NCBI GenBank assembly: GCA_934317205.1
Contig: CAKREL010000060.1
Span: 1 to 14,961, forward strand
Source of the DNA: an uncultured Eubacterium sp.
Lineage (GTDB): Bacteria; Bacillota; Clostridia; Lachnospirales; Lachnospiraceae
Length of the DNA: 14,961 bases
Direction: 5' to 3'
In this document: positions 7,409 to 14,223 of the stretch, piece by piece
Numbering within the stretch: the stretch's first letter is position 1
Layout: every line of letters begins with the position of its first letter
Translations under genes and position numbers: made by a program
The notes under the pieces: generated by a model
Seen by the model: only the letters and a program-made list of their open reading frames with translations
Database searches by the model: none
Told to the model about the DNA's origin: nothing

Positions 7409-8836
7409 ATGAAATACAAATTACTTTTTAAAATGATACTTTCCTATCTGGTTTTTGCGGTGCTCGGTTTTATCCTGATCTCAACTTTTACAGCGCGCTA
7501 TAATCAGAATTACCTAGAACTGCATTATGCCTCTGCTCTGCGCAGAGAAAGCAGCAAGATTGCTGATTCGTTTGGAAAAAGCTATTATGCTTCAGAACTG
7601 TCACTGGAAGAATTTCAAAAACAGATTGCAGCCGTTAGCAGCTTTCTGGATTCTGACATTTATATCGTCAATACATCCGGAAAAATAATGGTTAATTCAA
7701 TCAAATCTGTCAGACCTTCCGAGGCAGAGACCATTTCGGACTTCAATATTCTGGACTTCAGCGGAAGCAGTTATTCTATCGGAACATTCTATAACCACTA
7801 TAAAGAAGATGTTCTGACAGTATACACACCACTTACCAGAAATTACAAAATTACATGCTATGTGATGGTATGTCTGCCGCTATCGCATGTTTCCGAACTA
7901 CAATATGGTCTGTTGAACGGTTTTTACCTTTCACTGATTTTTCTTCTGCTTCTGGCATTGCTTATTCTTCTGACCTTTTATTTTACAATGTACCGGCCAC
8001 TGCGGACTATCTTAAAAGCAGCCACAGCTTACGCTGGCGGAAATTTTGAGACACCTCTGGAGCTGTCCAGACACGATGAAATTGGAATTATATCCGATAC
8101 TATGCATTTTATGGCAGTCGAATTAAATGCCCTGGAAAATGACCAGCATAAGTTTGTATCCAATGTCTCACATGATTTTCGTTCACCCTTAACTTCTATC
8201 AAGGGATATGCGCAGGCTATGGCCGATGGCACGATCCCAACCGAACTGCAGGGAAAATATCTGGATGTTATTATTTTTGAAGCAGAGCGCCTTGAAAAAC
8301 TGACACAAAGCCTTCTGGAACTGAATAAATATGGAACAAAAGGTATTTACCTGGATCTGTCTGTATTTGATCTGAATGAACTGATCAAACGAACGGTTCT
8401 GATGTTTGAAGGTCGTTGCAAAGAAAAAATGCTCTCCTTTAACCTGATCCTCACCGGAGATCAGCTTTATGTCAAGGCAGATGCCGCAAAAATCGATCAG
8501 GTTATGCATAACCTTGTCGACAACGCATTTAAATTCAGCCACAATAATTCTGTTATTACGATTGAAACAACTCTGCGCAACGAGAAAGTCTTTGTATCGG
8601 TAAAGGATCAGGGAATCGGTATCCCAAAAGAAAGTATCAGCCGTATCTGGGAACGCTTTTATAAATCAGACGCTTCCCGCGGCAAAGATAAAAAAGGAAC
8701 TGGTCTCGGACTTGCCATTGTAAAAGAAATCATTCATGCACATCATGAAAACATTAATGTGATTAGTACGGAAGGCGTTGGAACAGAATTTATCTTTACA
8801 CTGCCTCATGCAGATATCGAAACAAGTAAAAATTAA
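7409..8836 (+). CDS. Membrane sensor histidine kinase
   Basis: The 475-residue kinase pairs with the upstream response regulator. TM helix 1 (about 7-27) and TM helix 2 (about 170-194) flank an extracytoplasmic sensor of about 140 residues that I do not assign to a family. A HAMP linker (about 195-247) follows. The HisKA domain has His255 in FVSNVSHDFRSPLTSIKGY. The HATPase domain shows the N box HNLVDN (367-372), G1 DQGIGI (400-405), the F-box region IWERFYKSD and G2 GTGLGL (430-435). All residues needed for autophosphorylation are present. The ribosome binding site is weak, suggesting translation linked to the regulator gene. Transcription ends at the hairpin terminator just after the stop. 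Confidence 0.95.
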   Translation: MKYKLLFKMILSYLVFAVLGFILISTFTARYNQNYLELHYASALRRESSKIADSFGKSYYASELSLEEFQKQIAAVSSFLDSDIYIVNTSGKIMVNSIKSVRPSEAETISDFNILDFSGSSYSIGTFYNHYKEDVLTVYTPLTRNYKITCYVMVCLPLSHVSELQYGLLNGFYLSLIFLLLLALLILLTFYFTMYRPLRTILKAATAYAGGNFETPLELSRHDEIGIISDTMHFMAVELNALENDQHKFVSNVSHDFRSPLTSIKGYAQAMADGTIPTELQGKYLDVIIFEAERLEKLTQSLLELNKYGTKGIYLDLSVFDLNELIKRTVLMFEGRCKEKMLSFNLILTGDQLYVKADAAKIDQVMHNLVDNAFKFSHNNSVITIETTLRNEKVFVSVKDQGIGIPKESISRIWERFYKSDASRGKDKKGTGLGLAIVKEIIHAHHENINVISTEGVGTEFIFTLPHADIETSKN

Positions 8837-8845
8837 TTATGATAT

Positions 8846-8892
8846 AAAAAGGAGTAAGTTCTGTGTCATTAGAACTTACTCCTTTATTTTTA
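8846..8892. terminator. Bidirectional intrinsic terminator
   Basis: A perfect 15-bp stem (8848-8862 with 8871-8885) encloses the loop GTGTCATT. A T-rich run follows on the plus strand and TTTTTATAT follows on the minus strand. It ends the two-component transcript from the left and the transcript of the two-helix membrane protein from the right. The stop codon of the latter lies at the edge of the structure. Confidence 0.92.
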
Positions 8893-9450
8893 CTCTACGT
8901 TCACCATCGCTTTTTCACGCATGGTCCGTTTTTTCTTCTGCTCTGTCTTTGCTTTTGGCTTATGGCTTCCTTTCTTATGAAACTTAGAATCAAAAGAAAT
9001 CTTTTCCAGCTGATTTAAAATCCGCTTCTGCCCTTTTTTGGGCTTTGCCATATAAACTACGATAAGGATCGCCAGCAACACGGTAGCTACGATGGATACT
9101 TCTACATCTTGTCGTGCTGTTGCGCCTACAATCGCTGCAATACACAGTGCTGCGCCCATCCCAAGAAAGAGATTCGCAGAATGCTTTTTCCCAAACTTTC
9201 CTACGATTTTGCAACCACGCTCATCATCTTCAATCCGGCCATTAAAATAAAGTCCCAGACTCATTCCCTTGATTTCGAATTCCTTATGATGGCAAATGGT
9301 AAAATCTCTGTCATTCTTAAAATGTCCCCAGTAGCAATTCTGCTGCTGATAGGCACGCATATTCTGTTTGTTATCTTCTACCACTTTATCTTCCCAGGAT
9401 TTTTTCCATTCCTGCGGTGTAAGGTGGCTGACAATCGTTACATTTTCCAT
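8890..9450 (-). CDS. Unrecognised small membrane protein with two predicted helices
   Basis: I do not recognise the family. The 186-residue product has a polar N-terminal region (1-90) rich in Trp, His and Cys (QNCYWGHF, TICHHKEFEIKG). Two hydrophobic segments follow (about 92-111 and 117-135), separated by a short charged turn, then a very lysine-rich tail (about 155-180). This suggests a membrane hairpin with both large ends on the same side, probably the cytoplasm. Frame integrity, placement between the permease and a terminator, and consistent composition support a real gene. The ribosome binding site before the ATG at 9450 is poor. It starts about 113 bases after the permease stop with no clear terminator between, so cotranscription with the permease is plausible. 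No function is proposed. Confidence 0.8.
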   Translation of the reverse strand: MENVTIVSHLTPQEWKKSWEDKVVEDNKQNMRAYQQQNCYWGHFKNDRDFTICHHKEFEIKGMSLGLYFNGRIEDDERGCKIVGKFGKKHSANLFLGMGAALCIAAIVGATARQDVEVSIVATVLLAILIVVYMAKPKKGQKRILNQLEKISFDSKFHKKGSHKPKAKTEQKKKRTMREKAMVNVE

Positions 9451-9563
9451 ACGTTTAAAAACAGGCTTTCTATTAGATTTTTCGCTTTTTTAATTACTTC
9501 CTGTGATCGTCAGTTTTCTTTTTCCAGTAAAGCAGACATTTATGCTCCGCTTTCCCTGCCTGC

Positions 9564-10946
9564 TTATGCCAGCAATGGTACCAGGAAAAGGAATCCCAGA
9601 GCTGTAACAATACCAGATGCGATCAATACGATAGCACAGTAACCCATGATATCTCTTGCACCGAGACCTGCGATACCAAGTGCCGGAAGTGCCCAGAACG
9701 GCTGCAGCATATTTGTCCATGCATCACCCCAGGCAATACCCATAGCAGTAACTGCCGGTGTAACACCAAGTTTTAATCCTGCAGGCATCATGATCGGACC
9801 CTGAACTGCCCACTGTCCTCCACCTGACGGTACAAAGAAGTTTACGATACCAGCTGCAAGGTAGCACAATACCGGGAATGTACGTGGTGTAGAAATACTT
9901 ACAAATCCATTACTGATTGCAGATGCTAAGGACACGCCGTTGGAACCTGCTGTAACCATCATACCCTGGATACCAGCGTAGAATGGGAACTGTAAGATAA
10001 TTCCGCCTGCACTTTCTGCTGACTCTGTGATTGCTTTTACATAACTGATTGGTGTCTTATGGAAAGCAATACCAAGGATCAGGAAGATCAGGTTTACGAT
10101 ATTTAATGACAATGCATTAAGAATGGATCCTGCATTTACAAAATAGTAAATCAGATAAATTGCACCAATTACTACAACGATGTAAGAAAGAACCATGCTG
10201 TTCTCCAGTTTTTCAGCCGGAGTCTGATCTTTTCTTGCTTTTACTTCTGTATTATCCGGTGCATCCTCTAATAATTTCGGATCAATAGATACAACATCCT
10301 TTGGATCCGGATGCATTTTTGCATTTACAAAAGCAACAACTACAACAACTGCCAGAACCATGATCAGGTTCCATGCGGAGAAAATTGTCTGAGAAGTCGG
10401 CACGATTTCTGTGACAGCTCCTGCAGTGTTATCAACAACACTATCTGCATTTAATGATGTCATTCCAAGCGGGATAGATCCGGAAATACCTGCATGCCAG
10501 ATAACAAATCCTGAATATGCAGCCGCAATGATCAGGCGGTAATCAAGACCTTTGATTTTCTTCGCAACTTCTTTTGCAAGCAATGCTCCGATGATCAGAC
10601 CGAATCCCCAGTTGATAAAGCAGCAGATTGCAGAAATAATAGTAACGAATGCAACTGCTCCTACCGGTTTTTTCGGTACGCCTGCAAGTTTTACGATCAG
10701 TTTCTTGATGGCCGGTGCATTAGCCAGTGCACTACCAAGTACCAATACCAAAGCCATCTGCATTGAGAATGCTAAAAGTCCCCATACACCAGATCCCCAG
10801 GCATTTGCCACCTCAATCGGGTTCATACCTGCTACTGGCATTGCCGCGATAAATACAACGATCGTCAAAATAATACAGAAGACGAAAGCATCAGGCAGAA
10901 ATCTCTGCACAAGTTTTACGCAACCATTTGTGAATTTTTTAAACAT
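9564..10946 (-). CDS. atoE: Short-chain fatty acid transporter, AtoE family
   Basis: The AtoE family (TIGR00366/SCFA_trans) contains inner-membrane permeases for short-chain fatty acids such as acetoacetate or butyrate. The 460-residue protein has about twelve hydrophobic segments, a hydrophilic central loop (about 215-260), and conserved-looking stretches FINWGFGLIIGALLAKE, NFFVPSGGGQWAVQGP and GDAWTNMLQPFWALP. The frame opens at 10976. The ATG at 10946 is preferred because AAAGGAG lies eight bases before it and the N-terminus MFKKF leads straight into the first helix. A strong promoter lies at 10984-11012 with an inverted repeat over its -35 box, so expression is probably regulated. No CoA-transferase or thiolase gene is nearby, so the substrate and direction of transport are open. 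The gene symbol reflects the family and not proven orthology. Confidence 0.9.
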   Translation of the reverse strand: MFKKFTNGCVKLVQRFLPDAFVFCIILTIVVFIAAMPVAGMNPIEVANAWGSGVWGLLAFSMQMALVLVLGSALANAPAIKKLIVKLAGVPKKPVGAVAFVTIISAICCFINWGFGLIIGALLAKEVAKKIKGLDYRLIIAAAYSGFVIWHAGISGSIPLGMTSLNADSVVDNTAGAVTEIVPTSQTIFSAWNLIMVLAVVVVVAFVNAKMHPDPKDVVSIDPKLLEDAPDNTEVKARKDQTPAEKLENSMVLSYIVVVIGAIYLIYYFVNAGSILNALSLNIVNLIFLILGIAFHKTPISYVKAITESAESAGGIILQFPFYAGIQGMMVTAGSNGVSLASAISNGFVSISTPRTFPVLCYLAAGIVNFFVPSGGGQWAVQGPIMMPAGLKLGVTPAVTAMGIAWGDAWTNMLQPFWALPALGIAGLGARDIMGYCAIVLIASGIVTALGFLFLVPLLA

Positions 10947-10983
10947 TTTTCCCACTCCTTTCAATTCACTAATCACAATGTTT

Positions 10984-11012
10984 ATTATAGCACTTTTTCA
11001 TGCAGTTACCAA
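10984..11012 (-). promoter_or_regulatory. Sigma-A-type promoter of the atoE-like gene
   Basis: On the minus strand the -35 box TTGGTA (11007-11012), a 17-base spacer and a perfect TATAAT (10984-10989) precede the gene. The predicted start of transcription is near 10977. A-rich tracts lie just upstream of the -35 box, where the RNA polymerase alpha subunit would bind. Confidence 0.8.
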
Positions 11013-11024
11013 TAGGTACCTGCA
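11001..11024. promoter_or_regulatory. Candidate operator over the atoE-like promoter
   Basis: A ten-base inverted repeat with one mismatch has arms TGCAGTTACC (11001-11010) and GGTACCTGCA (11015-11024), separated by AATA. It covers the -35 hexamer and adjoining spacer, a position typical of a repressor site. The binding protein is not known. Confidence 0.55.
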
Positions 11025-11160
11025 AATTTTTTTTTATATTTTTTTTATGTTTATTTATGTTTTTTTTATATTTTTATATATATTGCATATTTTTACATAT
11101 TTTTTTTATTTTATTCTATTTTGAACAATATATTTTCTAATTGTGTTCGATTTTTTAGTT
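11025..11160. other. T-tract array in the divergent intergenic region
   Basis: This is the core of the 393-base gene-free interval between the permease and the phosphohexomutase. Runs of T start near 11027, 11039, 11050, 11060, 11071, 11090, 11100 and 11109, mostly 10-12 bases apart, close to helical phasing. Such DNA is expected to be curved and could act as an UP element or nucleoid-protein site. From 11160 to 11250 I see nothing definite. Confidence 0.6.
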
Positions 11161-11250
11161 TATTTCTGTCTTTGCAAAAATCTTTCCTGCCATTTTAAGT
11201 TTATCGTTCTTTACAGTTTCACACATAGCATTTGCAAAAGCTACTTATAC

Positions 11251-11279
11251 TTGTATTCTGCCTCTATCTGAATTATAAT
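11251..11279 (+). promoter_or_regulatory. Sigma-A-type promoter of the phosphohexomutase gene
   Basis: TTGTAT (11251-11256) is followed by a 17-base spacer and a perfect TATAAT (11274-11279). Transcription would start near 11286, leaving a leader of about 55 bases that ends in the AAGGAG ribosome binding site. Confidence 0.7.
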
Positions 11280-11339
11280 TTACAGGAAATAATATATGCG
11301 GAACAATCCGTATTACACTGTATAAGGAGTAGAAAATCT

Positions 11340-12881
11340 ATGTCTATTACAAAAACAGAATTAATGAAACTGCAAAATGGCAGTGATGTCCGTGGCATTG
11401 CCTGTGAGGGTATTAAGGACGAGCATGTAACCCTTACTTCTGAAGCTGCATACCTGATTGGACGTGCATTTGCCATCTGGTTGTTAAAGAAAAAAAATAT
11501 TGCTCCGGAGGAATGCATTGTCGGCATTGGCACGGATTCTAGAATTACCGGTCCTGAAATCAAAAAACAGGCCATCCGCGGTATGCTCGATGAAGGCATT
11601 TATGTCTCCGATTGTGGTATGGCTTCCACTCCGGCAATGTTTATGTCGATTGTCTATCCGGAAACACGATATGACGGTGCCTGCATGATCACTGCAAGCC
11701 ATCTGCCATTCAACCGTAACGGTTTGAAATTCTTTGACCATGAAGGCGGACTTGAGCATGATGATATCACTGCCATTCTTGAAATTGCTGCCGGACTTGC
11801 TGACAGTATGGATCCTGCTGTACTGGAGCAGCCGCTGCCAACAGACAGCAACCGTTTTACTGAATTTGAGCTGATCTCTCTGTACAGTGCAAACCTCTGC
11901 ATGAAAATCTGTGACGGTGTACAGGCCGAAAACTATGATGAACCATTAAAAGGATTAAAAATCGTTGTAGATGCCGGAAACGGTGCCGGAGGTTTCTTTG
12001 TAAAAGAAGTATTGGATGAACTTGGTGCTGATACCACAGGAAGCAACTTTCTTGAGCCTGATGGCACCTTCCCGAACCATATTCCAAATCCGGAAAACAA
12101 AGATGCTATGAAAGCAATCTGTGATGCAACTGTTGCTGCCGGTGCTGATCTTGGTCTGATCTTTGACACTGATGTTGACCGTATGTCAGCTGTATTATCT
12201 GATGGCACACCGATCAACCGCGATTCTATTATCGCTATGATTGCTGCTATCCTTGCACCTGATTACCCGGGCAGCACAATCATTACTGACTCCGTTACTT
12301 CCGACCGTCTGACTGACTTTTTAGAAAAAGATCTCGGTCTGAAACACTTATGTTACATGCGCGGTTATAAAAATGTCATCAATAAATGTAAGGAGTTAAA
12401 TTCTGAAGGAATCATAAGTCCACTTGCTATGGAAACATCCGGTCACGGCTGTCTGAAAGAGAATTACTATCTGGATGATGGTGCTTATCTGGCTGTCAAA
12501 CTTGTTATTGCTGTAGCAAAAGCAAAACGTGAAGGCAAGACTATTGATCACTTTATCTCCAACCTCTGCACGGAATACGCAGACCGAGAGGTACGTTTCC
12601 CGATTCTGGCCGAAGATTTCCACACATATGGTGCTTCTGTCTTGAATCAATTTAAGGAAAATGCTGCACAGGCTGAATTTGAACTTCCGAAGTCATATGA
12701 AGGTGTTCGGATCCGATTTACTGGTGTTTGCACGGGCTGGATGCTTCTGAGAGCTTCCCTGCATGATCCGGTTATGGTATTGAATCTTGAGGGACGCACA
12801 CAGAAAGATTTAGAAGTTATCACTGGAATTGCACAATCTCTTGTAGAAGAATTTGATAAACTGGATTTATCTGCTCTGTAA
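11340..12881 (+). CDS. Phosphomannomutase/phosphoglucomutase family protein
   Basis: Alpha-D-phosphohexomutases interconvert hexose 1- and 6-phosphates for glycogen, nucleotide-sugar and envelope synthesis. The 513-residue protein shows the substrate-start motif SDVRGI (about 15-20), the phosphoserine loop MITASHLPFNRNG with Ser120, the metal loop DTDVDR with Asp276, Asp278 and Asp280, and the sugar-specificity loop METSGHGCLKENYYLDDG (about 364-381). The C-terminal phosphate-binding loop reads LLRASLHDP (about 469-477) instead of the usual RPSGTEP, marking a divergent subfamily. Substrate preference is therefore uncertain. The frame opens at 11232, but the promoter lies inside that extension. 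AAGGAG ten bases before the ATG at 11340 and the MSITKTELMKLQNGSD start support the shorter form. It appears monocistronic, with its own promoter and terminator. Confidence 0.9.
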   Translation: MSITKTELMKLQNGSDVRGIACEGIKDEHVTLTSEAAYLIGRAFAIWLLKKKNIAPEECIVGIGTDSRITGPEIKKQAIRGMLDEGIYVSDCGMASTPAMFMSIVYPETRYDGACMITASHLPFNRNGLKFFDHEGGLEHDDITAILEIAAGLADSMDPAVLEQPLPTDSNRFTEFELISLYSANLCMKICDGVQAENYDEPLKGLKIVVDAGNGAGGFFVKEVLDELGADTTGSNFLEPDGTFPNHIPNPENKDAMKAICDATVAAGADLGLIFDTDVDRMSAVLSDGTPINRDSIIAMIAAILAPDYPGSTIITDSVTSDRLTDFLEKDLGLKHLCYMRGYKNVINKCKELNSEGIISPLAMETSGHGCLKENYYLDDGAYLAVKLVIAVAKAKREGKTIDHFISNLCTEYADREVRFPILAEDFHTYGASVLNQFKENAAQAEFELPKSYEGVRIRFTGVCTGWMLLRASLHDPVMVLNLEGRTQKDLEVITGIAQSLVEEFDKLDLSAL

Positions 12882-12920
12882 TATATCAGATTTGGATTGC
12901 ACTTTTCTATCAGAAAATAC

Positions 12921-12952
12921 AAAAAGAAGCGGCATATCGCCGCTTCTTTTTT
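12921..12952 (+). terminator. Intrinsic terminator of the phosphohexomutase gene
   Basis: A perfect 13-bp stem (12921-12933 with 12939-12951) has a five-base loop, a GC-rich top GCGGC/GCCGC and a run of six T on the plus strand. The minus strand also gives a T-rich run after the stem, so it may stop transcripts from either side. Confidence 0.93.
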
Positions 12953-13117
12953 ATTCATACTTCGGACAAAGTATATAAAGAGTTAGGTTTTTCTCCATAT
13001 AGCTTCCCTTCTATAATGGAAAAAGGTTTGGTATTTATGTTGGTATTTGAAAATTACTAATTTATAGGTTGCTTCTTATTCGCCAGGAAGAAGCGTCAAT
13101 TCCCTCCACTTCTTTTC

Positions 13118-13156
13118 AATTATTTCCCTTTTAATTATTTCCCTTTTAATTATTTT
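13118..13156. repeat. 15-base tandem repeat, about 2.5 copies
   Basis: AATTATTTCCCTTTT occurs exactly at 13118-13132 and 13133-13147 and is followed by the partial copy AATTATTTT to 13156. It lies in non-coding AT-rich DNA and is probably a replication-slippage product. Confidence 0.9.
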
Positions 13157-13361
13157 GTACTTTCCCAAGCACAAGCTTATGATACGATACATTTTTACAA
13201 GTTTCCAATAAAAAAAATAGATGTTTTAATAACTTTTCCTTATTATTGTGCGTTTTGAGAATATGTTACCAAATGGAAATGTGCAATCCGCATATTTCAG
13301 ATTGATATTAAACTACTGCTTCGTAGTATATGCACAAGCATGATTCATGATTAACAGTTTA

Positions 13362-13389
13362 TTAACAACTTTTTTATGCAAACTATACT
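13362..13389 (+). promoter_or_regulatory. Orphan promoter-like sequence facing rplQ
   Basis: TTAACA (13362-13367), a 16-base spacer and TATACT (13384-13389) match the consensus at five of six positions each. No plus-strand gene lies downstream. A transcript from here would run antisense into rplQ. AT-rich DNA makes chance matches common. Confidence 0.3.
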
Positions 13390-13424
13390 ATCATTATTTT
13401 ATGCAAACTATACTATCATTATTT
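13372..13424. repeat. 25-base tandem duplication
   Basis: The unit at 13372-13396, beginning TTTTATGCAAACTATACT, is repeated exactly at 13397-13421, with three further matching bases. Each copy carries a TATACT box. It lies immediately left of the rplQ terminator. Confidence 0.92.
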
Positions 13425-13433
13425 CAGCCTCAC

Positions 13434-13474
13434 AAAAAAAGAAGTCATACGAAAAACGCTTTTCGCATGACTTC
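13434..13474 (-). terminator. Intrinsic terminator of the rpoA-rplQ operon
   Basis: On the minus strand a 15-bp stem (13460-13474 with 13441-13455, one G-U pair in RNA) with a four-base loop is followed directly by seven T. It lies 16 bases after the rplQ stop and marks the end of the ribosomal protein operon. Confidence 0.93.
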
Positions 13475-13490
13475 ATGAAGTACTTATAAA

Positions 13491-14015
13491 TTATACTAAC
13501 TCAAGAACAACTTCCATTGCTCCGTCACCTTTACGAAGACCGATTTTAACAATTCTTGTATATCCACCGTTACGACCTTTGTATTTTGGAGCGATCTCTG
13601 TAAATAATTTATCTACTAAATCAACTTCTTTTGTATCTTTTTTCTTTGCGCCTGTCTCTGTTACAGGATAAAGAACTTTCAGCATCTCTCTTCTTGCATG
13701 AAGACGGGACGGCATATCTTTCTTGATTGTTTTCTCAACTTCATCATAAACAGTAACTTTTTTACCATCTACAACTTCTTTTACTCTTTTGCCTTCGCTG
13801 TCTTTGCGAGCAACTTTAGCTTTTACAGTAACTTCTTCGAAGTTATCACACTCTTTTACTGCAGATGCGATCAGACCTTCAGCGACTTTACGAACTTCTT
13901 TTGCTCTAGCCTCTGTAGTAATAATTCTTCCGTTGTGAAGTAATGCAGTTACCTGACTTCTGATTAATGCTTTTCTCTGGGAAGATGTTCTTCCTAATTT
14001 ACGATATTTTGCCAT
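13491..14015 (-). CDS. rplQ: 50S ribosomal protein L17 with large internal insertion
   Basis: L17 binds 23S rRNA near the peptide exit tunnel. The N-terminus (MAKYRKLGRTSSQRKALIRS, then TTEARAKEVRKVAE) and C-terminus (KLFTEIAPKYKGRNGGYTRI to the end) are plainly L17. The protein is 174 residues, against about 120-127 in Bacillus and E. coli. The extra residues form a charged insertion at about 56-98 and a smaller one near 118-131. The frame is intact and the insertion composition matches the rest, so this looks like a lineage-specific extension and not a fusion accident. GGAGGG lies eight bases before the ATG at 14015. It follows rpoA and is the last gene before the terminator. Confidence 0.96.
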   Translation of the reverse strand: MAKYRKLGRTSSQRKALIRSQVTALLHNGRIITTEARAKEVRKVAEGLIASAVKECDNFEEVTVKAKVARKDSEGKRVKEVVDGKKVTVYDEVEKTIKKDMPSRLHARREMLKVLYPVTETGAKKKDTKEVDLVDKLFTEIAPKYKGRNGGYTRIVKIGLRKGDGAMEVVLELV

Positions 14016-14223
14016 TTTAATAGCCCTCCATTATTGTGGTTCATCCGGCAACGCTCTTTGGCCTTAGATGCCGAATGTGATGCGGGGAGACACTCTGTCT
14101 GCCCTGTTGATATTCCTCCACTCATGAATGACGACAGATTAACGCTCATCGGTCTTATATCCTCTGCCGATTAATGAGTTATACAAGAAAGTGTGCTATT
14201 ACACTCTCTCGAAATCAAAAGAA
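14016..14223 (-). other. Structured 208-base spacer between rpoA and rplQ
   Basis: This spacer is long for an rpoA-rplQ junction. Three stems are visible: 14187-14208 just after rpoA (eight pairs, one G-U), 14084-14104 (AGACA/TGTCT extended by three G-C pairs past a mismatch, three-base loop) and CGGCA/TGCCG (14046-14050 with 14069-14073). The last one is close to the rplQ ribosome binding site. No open frame of note was found. A ribosomal-protein autoregulatory leader or mRNA processing site is possible. Confidence 0.55.

Larger units (their letters stand above)
12953..13433. other. AT-rich gene-free interval between two terminators
   Basis: No convincing gene was found in these 480 bases. 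Frames of 14 (ATG near 13017) and 26 codons (ATG at 13263) lack ribosome binding sites. The interval holds two tandem repeats (13118-13156 and 13372-13424), a stem GCTTCTT/AAGAAGC (13071-13077 with 13088-13094), a nine-pair hairpin GAAATGTGC/GCATATTTC (13276-13284 with 13290-13298) and ACTAC/GTAGT (13312-13316 with 13323-13327). A plus-strand promoter-like sequence lies at 13362-13389. A small RNA is possible but unproven. Confidence 0.6.

Noticed and set aside
9529..9553. Terminator between the permease and the small membrane protein gene
   Set aside because: AAAGCAGA/TCCGCTTT forms an eight-pair stem, but the minus strand shows no T run after it, so termination is not supported.
9109..9642. 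Plus-strand open frame of 177 codons
   Set aside because: It runs antisense across two better-supported minus-strand genes, lacks a ribosome binding site and codes for cysteine-rich low-quality sequence.
10552..11124. Plus-strand open frame of 190 codons ending in poly-Phe/Ile-like sequence
   Set aside because: It is antisense to the permease and runs through its promoter and the T tracts. The translation reflects base composition only.
11232..11339. N-terminal extension of the phosphohexomutase resembling a hydrophobic leader
   Set aside because: The TATAAT promoter and the AAGGAG site lie inside it, and the family starts at the downstream methionine.
13263..13343. Possible 26-codon small protein
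   Set aside because: There is no ribosome binding site, and the sequence is better explained by overlapping hairpins.
13118..13424. CRISPR-like repeats
   Set aside because: The repeats are directly tandem with no spacers, of two unrelated units, and no cas genes are present.
13434..13474. L17 downstream element type RNA after rplQ
   Set aside because: The structure is a simple hairpin with a seven-T run, fully explained as an intrinsic terminator.
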